Assembly (NCBI GenBank): GCA_963752495.1
Contig: CAVVYJ010000002.1
Coordinates: forward strand, 434,001 to 498,000
Source of the DNA: CAVVYJ01 sp963752495
GTDB lineage: Bacteria; Pseudomonadota; Gammaproteobacteria; Burkholderiales; Methylophilaceae
Direction: 5' to 3'
DNA length: 64,000 nucleotides
In this document: positions 52,749-61,672 of the stretch, one piece after another
Layout of the letters: each line of letters starts with the position of its first letter
Position numbering within the stretch: position 1 is the first letter of the stretch
Notes under the pieces: generated by a model
Seen by the model: the letters and a program-made list of their open reading frames with translations, nothing else
The model's database searches: none
Told to the model about the DNA's origin: nothing
Position numbers and translations under genes: made by a program

Positions 52749-53600
52749 ATGGACATTAAGCTGGATAATTTAATCAATCGTGCAGAAAGTCTGATAAGCA
52801 AGTTAGAAACCTTGCTACCTGCGGAACCGTCAGTGCCGAATTGGAAGGCGACCGCATGGCGCTGGGTAATGCATAACAATCATGGCAGTTTACAGGCGGT
52901 GCAACATCCACACCAAATTTCACTTGATAACATTCAGTTTGTAGATGCACAGAAGGCAGAAACTGTTCGTAATACTCGTCAGTTTTTGCAGGGCTTGCCG
53001 GCTAATCATGTATTACTTACCGGGGCGCGCGGCACGGGGAAATCCAGTTTGGTAAAAGCGCTTTTAAATGAATATTCAAGCCAAGGTTTACGCCTGATTG
53101 AGGTAGAAAAACATGATTTAATTCATTTGAATCAAATCGTTAATTTGGTGCGCGCCCGCAAGGAAAAATTTATCATTTTTTGCGATGATCTGACGTTTGA
53201 AGCGAACGATGTTGGCTATAAAGCGCTAAAAGTAGTGCTGGATGGCTCTGTTGCTGGCGGTGCGGATAATGTGCTGATTTATGCGACCTCGAATCGCAAA
53301 AACTTGATGCCGGAGTTTATGGCGGATAACGTGAATGCGAACGATGAAATTCGCCCGAATGAAACGCTGGATGAAAAAGTCGCACTGGCCGAGCGCTTTG
53401 GGCTTTGGTTGTCATTTTACCGTTTGACCAAGATGAATATTTGGCAATTTGCAAAGGCTGGCTCGACAACGCTCGGTGTGCCTTGGAATGAAGCTGCAAG
53501 CCAAGCTGCGCTTAGTTTTTCACACACACGCGGTATGCGTAGTGGACGTGTGGCATACCAATTTGCGCGCGACTATGCGGGCAAGTTACGCCTGAAATAA
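52749..53600 (+). CDS. DUF815-family AAA ATPase
   Basis: A 283-residue P-loop ATPase: Walker A GARGTGKSSLV (about 97-107), Walker B FIIFCDDLTFE (about 139-149), and the arginine/sensor block LIYATSNRKNLMPEFM. The family is conserved near argJ and mutT in betaproteobacteria but its function is not known; the fold resembles DnaA- or DnaC-like AAA proteins. The stop is adjacent to the next gene's ATG (TAAATG), so the argJ-ATPase-Nudix order is an operon. Confidence 0.83.
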   Translation: MDIKLDNLINRAESLISKLETLLPAEPSVPNWKATAWRWVMHNNHGSLQAVQHPHQISLDNIQFVDAQKAETVRNTRQFLQGLPANHVLLTGARGTGKSSLVKALLNEYSSQGLRLIEVEKHDLIHLNQIVNLVRARKEKFIIFCDDLTFEANDVGYKALKVVLDGSVAGGADNVLIYATSNRKNLMPEFMADNVNANDEIRPNETLDEKVALAERFGLWLSFYRLTKMNIWQFAKAGSTTLGVPWNEAASQAALSFSHTRGMRSGRVAYQFARDYAGKLRLK

Positions 53601-54558
53601 ATGACAAAGGTTACGCATGTTGCTGTAGCAATTTTGCAGCAACCGGATGGAAAATATTTGCTGGCAAGCCGACCACAAGGCAAGCCATGGGCGGGTTGGT
53701 GGGAGTTTCCAGGTGGAAAAATTGAAGCAAATGAAACACCTGAACATGCGCTTGTCCGCGAGTTAAAAGAAGAGTTAGGCATCGCTGCAACCCGTATACA
53801 ACCTTGGTTGCAACGGTGCTTTAACTACCCTGAAACACATGACTCCCCCGCAAAAACTGTACACTTACACTTTTATTTTGTGACAGAGTGGCAAGGTGAC
53901 TTGCATCCGCATGAAGGGCAACAGTTAAGCTGGCAAAGCCCCACCAATATTACCGTTCAACCAATATTACCTGCCAATACGCCGATTATGAAGGCGCTGG
54001 CATTGCCACCGGTTTATGCGATTACAAACCTAGCGGAACTGGGCGAAGATAATTATTTTGTAGCGCTTAACAAAGCAGCTTGAAAATGGTTTGCGGCTGA
54101 TACAAGTCCGTGAGAAGCAGCTTCAAATGCCAGAACTGGAGCGCTTTGCGAAGCGGCTGATTGCCGCTGCAAAGGCTTACGGGGCAAAAGTTTTATTAAA
54201 TGGTGACATTGAGATGGCAAAAAAAGTAGGTGCGGATGGGGTGCATTTACCAAGTGTTGTTTTAATGCAGCTGAAAGAGAAACCTGCAAACTTGATAGTG
54301 GCAGCGTCTTGCCACAGTGCGGATGAATTAGCGCATGCCGAAAAGTTAGGGTTAGATTTTGTCGTACTTTCGCCTATAAACCCAACGAGAAGTCACAAAA
54401 ATGCAGATGTTTTGGGCTGGCAAAAATTTGGAGATTTAATCAAAAATATTGAAATTCCACTGTACGCACTGGGCGGTATGACATTAGATGATTTGCCGAA
54501 AGCTCTGTCCTGCGGTGCGCGCGGCATTGCGATGCAACGCGCCATATGGAATAACTAG
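53601..54558 (+). CDS. Nudix hydrolase fused to ThiE-like domain (frameshift near 54078)
   Basis: The N-terminal half is a MutT-type Nudix domain that hydrolyses oxidised nucleotides; the Nudix box is GGKIEANETPEHALVRELKEELG (shortened here to its key residues G, E, R, EE and E). The C-terminal half resembles thiamine phosphate synthase (LIQVREKQL, GVHLPSVV, FVVLSPINPT, YALGGM, GIAMQR). The reading frame breaks at ALNKA; one surplus G (54078) separates it from LENGLRLIQVREK. Corrected length is 318 residues, matching the known betaproteobacterial fusion. The ThiE half is shorter than true ThiE and probably not a synthase. Confidence 0.85.
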
Positions 54559-54581
54559 TGGCGGTTAATTTTTAAGCGCCA

Positions 54582-55004
54582 TTACTCTTTAACTGGCAAA
54601 GTCACGTGCTGGTCAGTGATCTTGCCTGTTTTGTCTTTAAAGCAAAGTCTGAAAGTTACGTTATCTCCAGCTTTAAGCGGTTTTGGTAAGCCAAATAACA
54701 TCAAATGAAAACCACCTGGCGCAAGTTTTTCTGATTTACCAGCTTTCAGCGCGAGTTCTTCTAGCATGCGCATTTTCATTACGCCATTTTCCATCGTCAT
54801 GCTGTGAATCTCAACCGAATCAGCAATATCCGTTTCAGCATAAACCAAAGTGCTGTCTTGCGGGCTATTAAAGGTCATGTAAGCCGCACCTACTGTTTGT
54901 CCTGGAGCGTTGGCACGCACCCAAGCGTCGCTGATTTTCACTTCTGCATTTGTACTGCAAGCTATAAGAAACGCCAGCAAAGGTAAAAATTTAATCAAGT
55001 TCAT
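54582..55004 (-). CDS. PCu(A)C-family periplasmic copper chaperone
   Basis: A 140-residue lipoprotein (lipobox LIAC near residue 14) with the cupredoxin-like PCu(A)C fold. Copper-ligand motif: EIHSMTMENGVMKMRML, then GGFHLMLFGL, giving the H-x-x-M and H-x-M pairs. These proteins carry Cu(I) to cytochrome oxidase CuA. ATG 55004 lies inside the 3' end of yacG, so the two overlap by 14 bases. It ends the pilD-coaE-zapD-yacG transcript, a context in which copper chaperones are not expected. Confidence 0.87.
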   Translation of the reverse strand: MNLIKFLPLLAFLIACSTNAEVKISDAWVRANAPGQTVGAAYMTFNSPQDSTLVYAETDIADSVEIHSMTMENGVMKMRMLEELALKAGKSEKLAPGGFHLMLFGLPKPLKAGDNVTFRLCFKDKTGKITDQHVTLPVKE

Positions 55005-55179
55005 CAAAATCTTTCGGAGGATTATTATCGGGGATTCTGTAATTCTCACTCGCCCAGTCACCCAAGTCAATCCTTTGACAGCGCTCTGAACAAAAAGGTC
55101 GGAATTTATTGCTGGTGCTGTATTCGATAAGAGTTTTGCAGGTGGGGCAGGTGACTAAGCGTGGTTTTGGTTGCAGCAT
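54991..55179 (-). CDS. yacG: DNA gyrase inhibitor YacG
   Basis: A 62-residue zinc-ribbon protein (CPTC near the start, CSERC about 18 residues later) that binds GyrB and blocks DNA binding in E. coli. The C-terminal acidic tail NPPKDFDELD is conserved. The gene follows zapD by 7 bases. Confidence 0.92.
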   Translation of the reverse strand: MLQPKPRLVTCPTCKTLIEYSTSNKFRPFCSERCQRIDLGDWASENYRIPDNNPPKDFDELD

Positions 55180-55186
55180 GTGTTAC

Positions 55187-55945
55187 TTAAAGATTGCATA
55201 AGGTCATTGTAAAATTAATGTCGTGCTCACACTGTTTTGGCTTTTGCACAAAATCCATACCATTAAAGCGCACATTAATTGCATATTTATTCGCACTGAC
55301 TTCAGGAAAACATGGGCAATCATCCAGTACTTCTATTTTGAGCATTTGTGCAGGTTTAGCACCAGCTAGCATTTGCTGATAAAAACCATTATGTGCTGTG
55401 TATTTAATCGATTCGCCACTTCCACGCAAAATATGCAGAATGGTTTTAATGGCATCAAATATAGGCATTAGACGAGATAACCAAGTGTTGAAATCGCTAA
55501 TGCGGCGTGCTTCATCGAGGCTTAGCCAGTGGTGGTATGAGGGCAAATCAAACTGACAGACCCCACCAGGGATACCAGCGCGCTGCTTAATGCTCATCAG
55601 CCACTCGTTTTCACGTAATGCCTGACCAATTTTTGCATTGTCAGAGCGCAAAGCGGTAGAGCAGGTTTCAATCTCGCGAATGGTTTTATTTAAGACTTTT
55701 TCGGAAATATTGGGATTGCCACGCAAATTATGCATAGCGATACGCTGCCTATCAAGCTCTTGCACAATATCTACTTTGAGGTCGGCGCGTTCCACAATAT
55801 CGAGCATTTGTAACAGAGACATTAATGCGCTGTGATGATTGTGTTGATGACCTGCTTCGACATTAAGTAATACTTTTTTGAATAGATCTTCTAATCGTAA
55901 AAGTGTGCGTATGCGCTCGTTAAATGGGAATTCATAGCTAGACAC
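55187..55945 (-). CDS. zapD: Cell division protein ZapD
   Basis: A 252-residue FtsZ-bundling protein. It begins with YEFPFNERIRTLLRLEDLF and has the conserved GIPGGVCQFDLPSYHHWL and INVRFNGMDF. The start codon is GTG 55945. It follows coaE by 43 bases in the standard pilD-coaE-zapD-yacG order. Confidence 0.93.
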   Translation of the reverse strand: MSSYEFPFNERIRTLLRLEDLFKKVLLNVEAGHQHNHHSALMSLLQMLDIVERADLKVDIVQELDRQRIAMHNLRGNPNISEKVLNKTIREIETCSTALRSDNAKIGQALRENEWLMSIKQRAGIPGGVCQFDLPSYHHWLSLDEARRISDFNTWLSRLMPIFDAIKTILHILRGSGESIKYTAHNGFYQQMLAGAKPAQMLKIEVLDDCPCFPEVSANKYAINVRFNGMDFVQKPKQCEHDINFTMTLCNL

Positions 55946-55988
55946 AATAGTAAAAGTCTGCCAACTTATAATAATAAATTGACGTGAA

Positions 55989-56606
55989 TTATGAGATTGT
56001 TTTGCTAACTATGCAAGTATTAATGTATTTTTGGTGTTGCAGTAGGATTTTTTCGCGCAATTTTGCAACACTGTCATTATTTTCAATCACATCATCGGCA
56101 ATGCTCAAGACATCCTGACGCGAGCTTTGTGCATGAATAATTTGTATAACTTCAGCCTCTGTAAGGTTGCTACGCGCCTTGACACGTTCTATTTGTGTTT
56201 TTTCGTCACAATCAATCACTAATATTTGGTTAATGTGAGGAATGTAATGCGTCCCTTCATATAGTAGCGGAATCGCTAAAATTTGGTAAGGCGTCTCTGA
56301 ATGACTATTTAATTGCTTCAAGGCCTCATCGTATATTGCCGGGTGCGTAATCGCATTCAGTTTTGCACGTGCAACATCATCATTAAAAACAAGTTTACGC
56401 ATTGCAGCCCGGTCTAATGCGCCTTCAGGGGTAACGTATGATTGCCCGAAACACGTAGCGATTTTTGCCACTAAAGGCTGGTTTGCTGCAGTAAGCTCCC
56501 GTGAGATAACATCTAAATCAACAATAGGCACACCAAGTTCGGCGAAAATTTTAGTAGCTTCTGATTTGCCACAGCCGATGCCACCGGTCAACGCTACAAC
56601 GTACAT
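55989..56606 (-). CDS. coaE: Dephospho-CoA kinase
   Basis: Last step of coenzyme A synthesis. The 205 residues include the P-loop GGIGCGKSEATKIF, VPIVDLDVISREL, the CoA-domain HPAIYDEALKQL and the lid IERVKARSNLTEAE. It starts one base after the pilD stop, so it is coupled with it. Confidence 0.94.
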   Translation of the reverse strand: MYVVALTGGIGCGKSEATKIFAELGVPIVDLDVISRELTAANQPLVAKIATCFGQSYVTPEGALDRAAMRKLVFNDDVARAKLNAITHPAIYDEALKQLNSHSETPYQILAIPLLYEGTHYIPHINQILVIDCDEKTQIERVKARSNLTEAEVIQIIHAQSSRQDVLSIADDVIENNDSVAKLREKILLQHQKYINTCIVSKTIS

Positions 56607-56607
56607 T

Positions 56608-57477
56608 CTAGACTAGGTAAAAACTTGCCAGTTGTTGCCCGAAAAACAGTGCGGCAATGCCACCAAGGGCTAAAAATGGGCCGAAAGGAATTGCCGTTCC
56701 CCCTGTTTTTCCTCTAAATACAATAAGCGCGACACCTATCACCGCACCGACGACCGAGCTTAATAAAATCACTGCAGGTAAAAGTTGCCAGCCAAACCAA
56801 GCGCCAATTGCAGCGAGTAATTTAAAATCGCCATAACCCATGCCTTCTTTGCCAGTCACTATTTTAAATAGCCAGTAGACTGACCATAAGATCAAGTAAC
56901 CAGCTGCAGCGCCGATAACCGCAGACTTCAAATCTGTAAAACCAACGTTGAGGTTAAATAGCAGGCCAAGCCACAGCAATGGCAACACAATGTCATCTGG
57001 CAACAGTTGTGTGTCGAAATCGATAAAAGTGAGTGTAATCAGCGCTAGTGCAAAAACCCACGCAAATAGGGTTGTGCTGGTGTAGCCGTATTTATATGCA
57101 ACAGCCCCAAGAAGCGCACCAGTCAAAGCTTCTACGAGAGGATAACGAAAGCTTATTTTGGCTTTGCAGCCTTTGCATTTACCGCCCAGCATCAGCCAGC
57201 TGATAATCGGAATGTTTTCCATCGCCGTAATTTGATGACCGCAACTTGGGCAAGCCGAGCGAGGCGTTACGATTGTATATTTTGTTTGTTCGGGTACTTC
57301 TTTGCCTTGTAACTCTAAACAATTGGCGTGCCATTCACGTTCCATCATTTTTGGCAGGCGATGTATCACAACATTTAAAAAACTGCCTATCATCAGGCCG
57401 AAAACAACAGAAAAACCTAAAAAAACTGTAGGCTGTGTTTTTAGAACTTCAGACAATGGCATTAAAAAATCGAACAT
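56608..57477 (-). CDS. pilD: Type IV prepilin peptidase / methyltransferase
   Basis: A 289-residue inner-membrane aspartic protease that cuts and N-methylates type IV prepilins and pseudopilins. Two zinc-binding CxxC pairs (CPSCGH and CKGCKAK) lie in the N-terminal domain; the catalytic Asp residues are in TFIDFDTQLLPDDIVLP and GMGYGDFKLLAAIG. There are about eight helices. pilB and pilC, its usual neighbours, are not upstream. Confidence 0.94.
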   Translation of the reverse strand: MFDFLMPLSEVLKTQPTVFLGFSVVFGLMIGSFLNVVIHRLPKMMEREWHANCLELQGKEVPEQTKYTIVTPRSACPSCGHQITAMENIPIISWLMLGGKCKGCKAKISFRYPLVEALTGALLGAVAYKYGYTSTTLFAWVFALALITLTFIDFDTQLLPDDIVLPLLWLGLLFNLNVGFTDLKSAVIGAAAGYLILWSVYWLFKIVTGKEGMGYGDFKLLAAIGAWFGWQLLPAVILLSSVVGAVIGVALIVFRGKTGGTAIPFGPFLALGGIAALFFGQQLASFYLV

Positions 57478-57631
57478 ACTTGCTCCAAAAGATAATGTAA
57501 ACTAACCGTATCATCGCATCGTTAATAGACTTGTGCAATGCTGTAAAAAATGGCACGTAAAATGCTTGAAAAAAGTGTGTGTCGACACCACTTAACAATT
57601 GCATAGTAGTATGAATTTTAAGGAAGCGAAA

Positions 57632-58024
57632 ATGACCGATCAAAATGAACTGCAATCCAAGCTGTTAGAGCTTATGGAGTTAGATAGCGCGAGCAATCCC
57701 ATATGGGATGAACCGATAATCTGCCGCGTCGAGGTTGATTTGCCGGGCTGGTTATCGCAATTGGCAGGCGGTAGCGATTGGGAAGTATATGGTGAAGATG
57801 AGGATGAGACTTGCATCAGCTTTGCCATGCGCGAGAAAATTGCTGAAAAATCGGCAAAAATGACACCAAAAATGGCAGAAGTGACTTTATATCACAATGG
57901 ATATGCGGTTGTAGATGTAGAAGGTAAAGCTTTGTTTGATGGCTCACTCACCTCTGGCACTAGCAACTGCGCACATTTAAGCTACTATCATGCCGAAAGC
58001 GGCGAGCCCATTACTTTGAATTAA
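57632..58024 (+). CDS. Small acidic hypothetical protein
   Basis: A 130-residue acidic protein of unknown function. It starts at ATG 57632 behind AAGGAAG and reads TDQNELQSKLLELMELDSA. A central region (VEVDLPGWLSQLAGGSDWEV, then GEDEDETCISF) and a mixed beta C-terminus (EVTLYHNGYAVVDVEGKAL, SYYHAESGEPI) suggest a compact globular domain. No signal peptide or membrane segment. It stands alone between pilD (divergent) and a SOUL gene. Confidence 0.65.
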   Translation: MTDQNELQSKLLELMELDSASNPIWDEPIICRVEVDLPGWLSQLAGGSDWEVYGEDEDETCISFAMREKIAEKSAKMTPKMAEVTLYHNGYAVVDVEGKALFDGSLTSGTSNCAHLSYYHAESGEPITLN

Positions 58025-58075
58025 GTTGATGAACTTATTCTAATCAAAAACATCTCAAGGCTAAACAACCGAAAG

Positions 58076-58687
58076 TTGGCCTTGAGATTTTTCTTTTTTA
58101 TCCCCTTATTTTTGTTAATTGGAACAAATGCCATGGCATACGAAGAGCCAAAATATACCGTCTTAAAGAGTTACGATGCCTTCGAAGTGCGAAAATACGA
58201 GGCACATAACGTGGCAGAGGTCGTGGTTCCGGGGCCGGAAGAAAATGCGGGTAACCAAGCTTTTCCTATTTTAGCTGGCTATATTTTTGGTAAAAACAAA
58301 GGAAAGAAAACCTTAGAAATGACCGCGCCAGTCGCCCAAAGCGCCGCTCCAGTCAAGCTGGAGATGACTGCGCCCGTAGCGCAAATTCCTACAACTAGCG
58401 GGTTCATTGTTCAGTTTGTAATGCCCAACACTTACACGTTTGAAACATTGCCAGAGCCAACAGATGCTAGAGTTAAGCTAAAAAAGATACCAGAAAAAAA
58501 ACTGGCCGTAATACGTTACTCATGGTTTGCAACTCAAAGCAACTACGAGAAACATTTGAAATTATTACAGGGGGCTCTTGCTAGAGCCAATATTGCTTTT
58601 GAGGGTGAGCCTATTTACATGCGCTATAACCCGCCTTTTTCATTACCATTTTTTAAGCGTAATGAGATTGGTTATGTAGTCAACTAG
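58076..58687 (+). CDS. SOUL-family haem-binding protein, secreted
   Basis: A 203-residue protein with a signal peptide (FFFFIPLFLLIGTNAMA, cleavage near AMA-YE) and a SOUL domain (PKYTVLKSYDAFEVRKYEAH, then KKTLEMTAPVAQ, IRYSWFATQSNYEKH, and MRYNPPFSLPFFKRNEI). The TAPV segment occurs twice (EMTAPVAQS and EMTAPVAQI). SOUL proteins bind haem or tetrapyrroles loosely; function here is unknown. The start is TTG 58076. It ends on the ispB stop with a four-base overlap. Confidence 0.82.
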   Translation: MALRFFFFIPLFLLIGTNAMAYEEPKYTVLKSYDAFEVRKYEAHNVAEVVVPGPEENAGNQAFPILAGYIFGKNKGKKTLEMTAPVAQSAAPVKLEMTAPVAQIPTTSGFIVQFVMPNTYTFETLPEPTDARVKLKKIPEKKLAVIRYSWFATQSNYEKHLKLLQGALARANIAFEGEPIYMRYNPPFSLPFFKRNEIGYVVN

Positions 58688-59652
58688 TAACTTCTTTTAA
58701 CCGCAAATTCAGCAAGTTCCAGCAAGGCAGTTTTGTATTGCGATTCTGCAAAATGTGAAATGGCTTGACAGGCGCTTTGCGACTCATTCTTGGCTAAGTT
58801 CAGCACATAATCAGAAGCTTTGGTTTTTTCTACGGCAGCAAGCACAGCTGGCATGTCGTCTAGGCCGCCATGCTGAATTGCATTACGGATTATCTCCGCT
58901 TGTGCAGGTTCACTCTGATGCATCGCATAGAGCAACGGCAATGTGGGCTTGCCTTCTGCCAGATCATCACCTAAGTTTTTACCAATCTGCTGCGCGTCCC
59001 CGCTTAAATCCAGCACGTCATCTACCAGCTGGAACGCAGTTCCTAGGTGCATGCCATAAAGTGCGAGCGCACTTTCATCTTGAGCGCTTTTATTGCCTAA
59101 AACTGCGCCTAAAGATGCTGCTGCTTCAAATAACTTTGCAGTTTTATAGTGGATTACTTTTAAATAGGCATCTTCAGTTACTTCAGCGTTATGCACATTC
59201 AATAATTGTAGTACCTCACCTTCAGCAATCGTATTGGTGGCGTCTGAAAGCACTTCCATCACACGCATGTTTTTGAGTTTGACCATCATTTGGAAAGCAC
59301 GAGAATATAAATAATCGCCCACCAACACGCTGGCGGCGTTGCCAAATATGTGATTTGCGGTGCTTTTACCACGACGCATTTGTGATTCGTCCACGACATC
59401 ATCGTGGAGTAATGTTGCGGTGTGAATGAATTCGATAATAGCAGCCAGCTGATGGTGTTGTGCGCTGATCTGACCAAACATGCCGCTACATAGTAATACC
59501 AATGCAGGTCTCAGGCGTTTTCCGCCGCCGCCGATAATATGCTCGCCAATGGTGTTGATTAGCGTAACTTCAGATTGCAGGGAAGTTCTAATTACTGCGT
59601 CGACAGCCTGCATGTCGTCATGTATGTAAGATTGGATGTGCTTTAAAGTCAC
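58684..59652 (-). CDS. ispB: Polyprenyl (octaprenyl) diphosphate synthase
   Basis: Makes the C40-type tail of ubiquinone. The 322 residues carry the first Asp-rich motif LLHDDVVDES (Asp84, Asp85, Asp88), GGGKRLRPALVLL and the second Asp-rich motif QLVDDVLDLSGD. It lies divergent to rplU-rpmA-obgE, the usual arrangement in proteobacteria. The chain length cannot be told from the sequence. Confidence 0.93.
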   Translation of the reverse strand: MTLKHIQSYIHDDMQAVDAVIRTSLQSEVTLINTIGEHIIGGGGKRLRPALVLLCSGMFGQISAQHHQLAAIIEFIHTATLLHDDVVDESQMRRGKSTANHIFGNAASVLVGDYLYSRAFQMMVKLKNMRVMEVLSDATNTIAEGEVLQLLNVHNAEVTEDAYLKVIHYKTAKLFEAAASLGAVLGNKSAQDESALALYGMHLGTAFQLVDDVLDLSGDAQQIGKNLGDDLAEGKPTLPLLYAMHQSEPAQAEIIRNAIQHGGLDDMPAVLAAVEKTKASDYVLNLAKNESQSACQAISHFAESQYKTALLELAEFAVKRSY

Positions 59653-59743
59653 TGGGAGTAGGCCGTAAAATTTAGCTGCATTTTAGCATAGAGAAACATT
59701 GCTTTTCCTGAAAGAATTTTAAGTCACAAATAACAATAAGCGT

Positions 59744-59771
59744 TTGCAAAAGCTGGCAATTTAAGTATAAT
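59744..59771 (+). promoter_or_regulatory. Promoter of rplU
   Basis: TTGCAA (59744-59749) and TATAAT (59766-59771) are separated by 16 bases, a good sigma-70-type promoter 38 bases ahead of the rplU ATG. Confidence 0.68.
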
Positions 59772-59809
59772 GCGCGATTCATTTGAACGTGTAGAAGCTG
59801 GGCAAAAAA

Positions 59810-60235
59810 ATGTACGCAGTAATTAAAACAGGTGGCAAACAATATAAAGTGGCCGCTGGCGACAAATTAAAAGTTGAAAAACTAACTGGTGATGTTGGCA
59901 GCAAAGTGGTGATCGATAAGGTGCTTGTGCTTGCTGATGGCGACGCAATTACAATTGGCTCTCCTTTGGTGGCAGGTGCAAAAGTGAATGCAACCGTGGT
60001 TTCACATGGTCGCGGCGACAAGGTGATGATTTTCAAATTCCGTCGTCGTAAGCACTACCGCAAAACACAAGGCCATCGCCAAAGCTATACTGAAATCATC
60101 ATTGATGATGTAAATGGTAAAGGCGCAGCAGCAAAACCAGCAGCAGTTAAGGCCGAAGTGGCAGCAAAACCAGTTGTAGAAAAGGCAGCTGCAAAAAAAG
60201 CACCAGCGGCAAAAAAAGCTAAAGCAACTGAATAA
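59810..60235 (+). CDS. rplU: 50S ribosomal protein L21 with extended tail
   Basis: Binds 23S rRNA in the large subunit. The first 103 residues are the normal protein (MYAVIKTGGKQYKVAAGD, then KIFKFRRRKHYRKTQGHRQ-type basic block). Some 38 further residues are almost all Ala, Lys, Pro and Val (AAAKPAAVKAEVAAKPVV and on), giving 141 in total. Such tails occur in some relatives but their use is unknown. rpmA follows 40 bases later. Confidence 0.96.
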   Translation: MYAVIKTGGKQYKVAAGDKLKVEKLTGDVGSKVVIDKVLVLADGDAITIGSPLVAGAKVNATVVSHGRGDKVMIFKFRRRKHYRKTQGHRQSYTEIIIDDVNGKGAAAKPAAVKAEVAAKPVVEKAAAKKAPAAKKAKATE

Positions 60236-60275
60236 TAATATTTATTCATACGAATATAAGTTTTAAGGATTAATC

Positions 60276-60533
60276 ATGGCACACAAAAAAGCAGGCGGTA
60301 GTTCACGTAACGGACGCGACTCCCATTCCCAACGACTGGGTGTTAAAGCTTTCGGCGAGCAAATCGTTTCAGCTGGTAGCATTATCGTGCGTCAACGCGG
60401 CACTAAAATGCATGCGGGTGACAACGTAGGTATGGGTAAAGACCATACGCTTTACGCAAAAATTGATGGCAAAGTGACTTTTGCAACCAAAGGCGCGCTT
60501 AAACGCCAAATGGTGAATGTGGTCGCCGTTTAA
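60276..60533 (+). CDS. rpmA: 50S ribosomal protein L27
   Basis: An 85-residue ribosomal protein whose N-terminus reaches the peptidyl transferase centre. It starts MAHKKAGGSSRNGRDSHSQR, the unprocessed form, with GVKAFGEQIVSAGSIIVRQRG and a basic end. An AAGGAT site precedes the ATG. Confidence 0.97.
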   Translation: MAHKKAGGSSRNGRDSHSQRLGVKAFGEQIVSAGSIIVRQRGTKMHAGDNVGMGKDHTLYAKIDGKVTFATKGALKRQMVNVVAV

Positions 60534-60550
60534 GCTAAACAAAATTAGCA

Positions 60551-60579
60551 AAGCCTCATCGTATGATGAGGCTTTTTTA
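60551..60579 (+). terminator. Rho-independent terminator after rpmA
   Basis: AAGCCTCATC-GTAT-GATGAGGCTT followed by TTTT separates rplU-rpmA from obgE. Confidence 0.92.
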
Positions 60580-60628
60580 TTTGGTACACTTTATTCTTGG
60601 TATACCTAGATTTGGTACACTCTAAATT
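60580..60628 (+). promoter_or_regulatory. obgE promoter region with repeated TTTGGTACACT
   Basis: TTTGGTACACT occurs at about 60580 and again at 60611-60621. The second copy reads as an extended -10 (TGGTACACT) placed so that transcription would start at or next to the obgE ATG. No ribosome site is visible ahead of that ATG. Confidence 0.45.
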
Positions 60629-61672
60629 ATGAAATTTATCGACGAAGCAACAATTAAAGTCTACGCTGGCGATGGCGGTAACGGTATTGCTACGTTTCGT
60701 CGCGAAAAATATGAGCCGATGGGTGGCCCTAATGGTGGTGATGGTGGTAAAGGTGGTTCAGTCTATGCGATTGCTGATCGCAACATTAATACGCTGGTGG
60801 ACTATCGCTATACACGCACATTTCGAGCACAACGTGGTGAGAATGGTGGCAGCTCTGAATGTTATGGTGCAAAAGGTGAGGATAGCATTTTGCGCGTGCC
60901 AGTTGGCACGGTCATTTCTGATAAAGCGTCGGGAAACATGATCGTTGACTTGGCTGAGCATGGTCAGAAAGTGCTGCTCGCAAAAGGCGGCGCGCATGGT
61001 CTGGGCAATGTACATTTTAAGTCAAGCGTGAACCGCTCACCTCGCCAATGCACAAAAGGCGAACCAGGTGAATCGTTCGAGCTATATTTAGAACTTAAAG
61101 TATTAGCTGATGTGGGTCTGCTGGGTATGCCAAATGCGGGAAAATCAACCTTTATCCGCTCAGTTTCTGCAGCAAAACCTAAAGTAGCAGACTATCCTTT
61201 TACTACGTTACATCCTAATTTGGGTGTGGTGCGGGTCGATACCAATCGCAGCTTTGTCATTGCCGATGTGCCTGGATTGATTGAAGGCGCGGCAGATGGT
61301 GCGGGCCTTGGCGTGCAGTTTCTGCGCCATTTGGCGAGAACTTCGCTATTATTGCATTTAGTGGATATTGCACCGTTTGATGAAGCTGTTGACCCAGTTG
61401 CCGAGGCAAAAGCGATTGTGAACGAGCTGAAAAAATATGATGAAGCACTCTACAACAAGCCGCGCTGGTTGGTGTTGAATAAAATCGACATGGTGGAAGA
61501 GCCGAAAAAAGTAGTGGCAGATTTTGTGAAAAAATATGGTTGGAAAGGCCGTGTATTCGCTATTTCTGCCATCAATGGCTTGGGCTGCAAAGAGCTCACA
61601 TACGCGATTATGGAGCACTTGGAAGCGGTAAAACTAGAGATGGAAAATGAACCAGTCGTTGTTGCTGAATAG
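60629..61672 (+). CDS. obgE: GTPase ObgE/CgtA
   Basis: A ribosome-assembly and stringent-response GTPase. The Gly-rich Obg fold (FIDEATIKVYAGDGGNG to KGEPGESFELYLELK, 1-160) precedes the G domain: P-loop GMPNAGKSTF, switch DYPFTTLHPNLG, DVPGLIEGA, and the NKID specificity motif. 347 residues. The upstream 8 bases hold no ribosome site. The end overlaps proB by 26 bases. Confidence 0.96.
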   Translation: MKFIDEATIKVYAGDGGNGIATFRREKYEPMGGPNGGDGGKGGSVYAIADRNINTLVDYRYTRTFRAQRGENGGSSECYGAKGEDSILRVPVGTVISDKASGNMIVDLAEHGQKVLLAKGGAHGLGNVHFKSSVNRSPRQCTKGEPGESFELYLELKVLADVGLLGMPNAGKSTFIRSVSAAKPKVADYPFTTLHPNLGVVRVDTNRSFVIADVPGLIEGAADGAGLGVQFLRHLARTSLLLHLVDIAPFDEAVDPVAEAKAIVNELKKYDEALYNKPRWLVLNKIDMVEEPKKVVADFVKKYGWKGRVFAISAINGLGCKELTYAIMEHLEAVKLEMENEPVVVAE

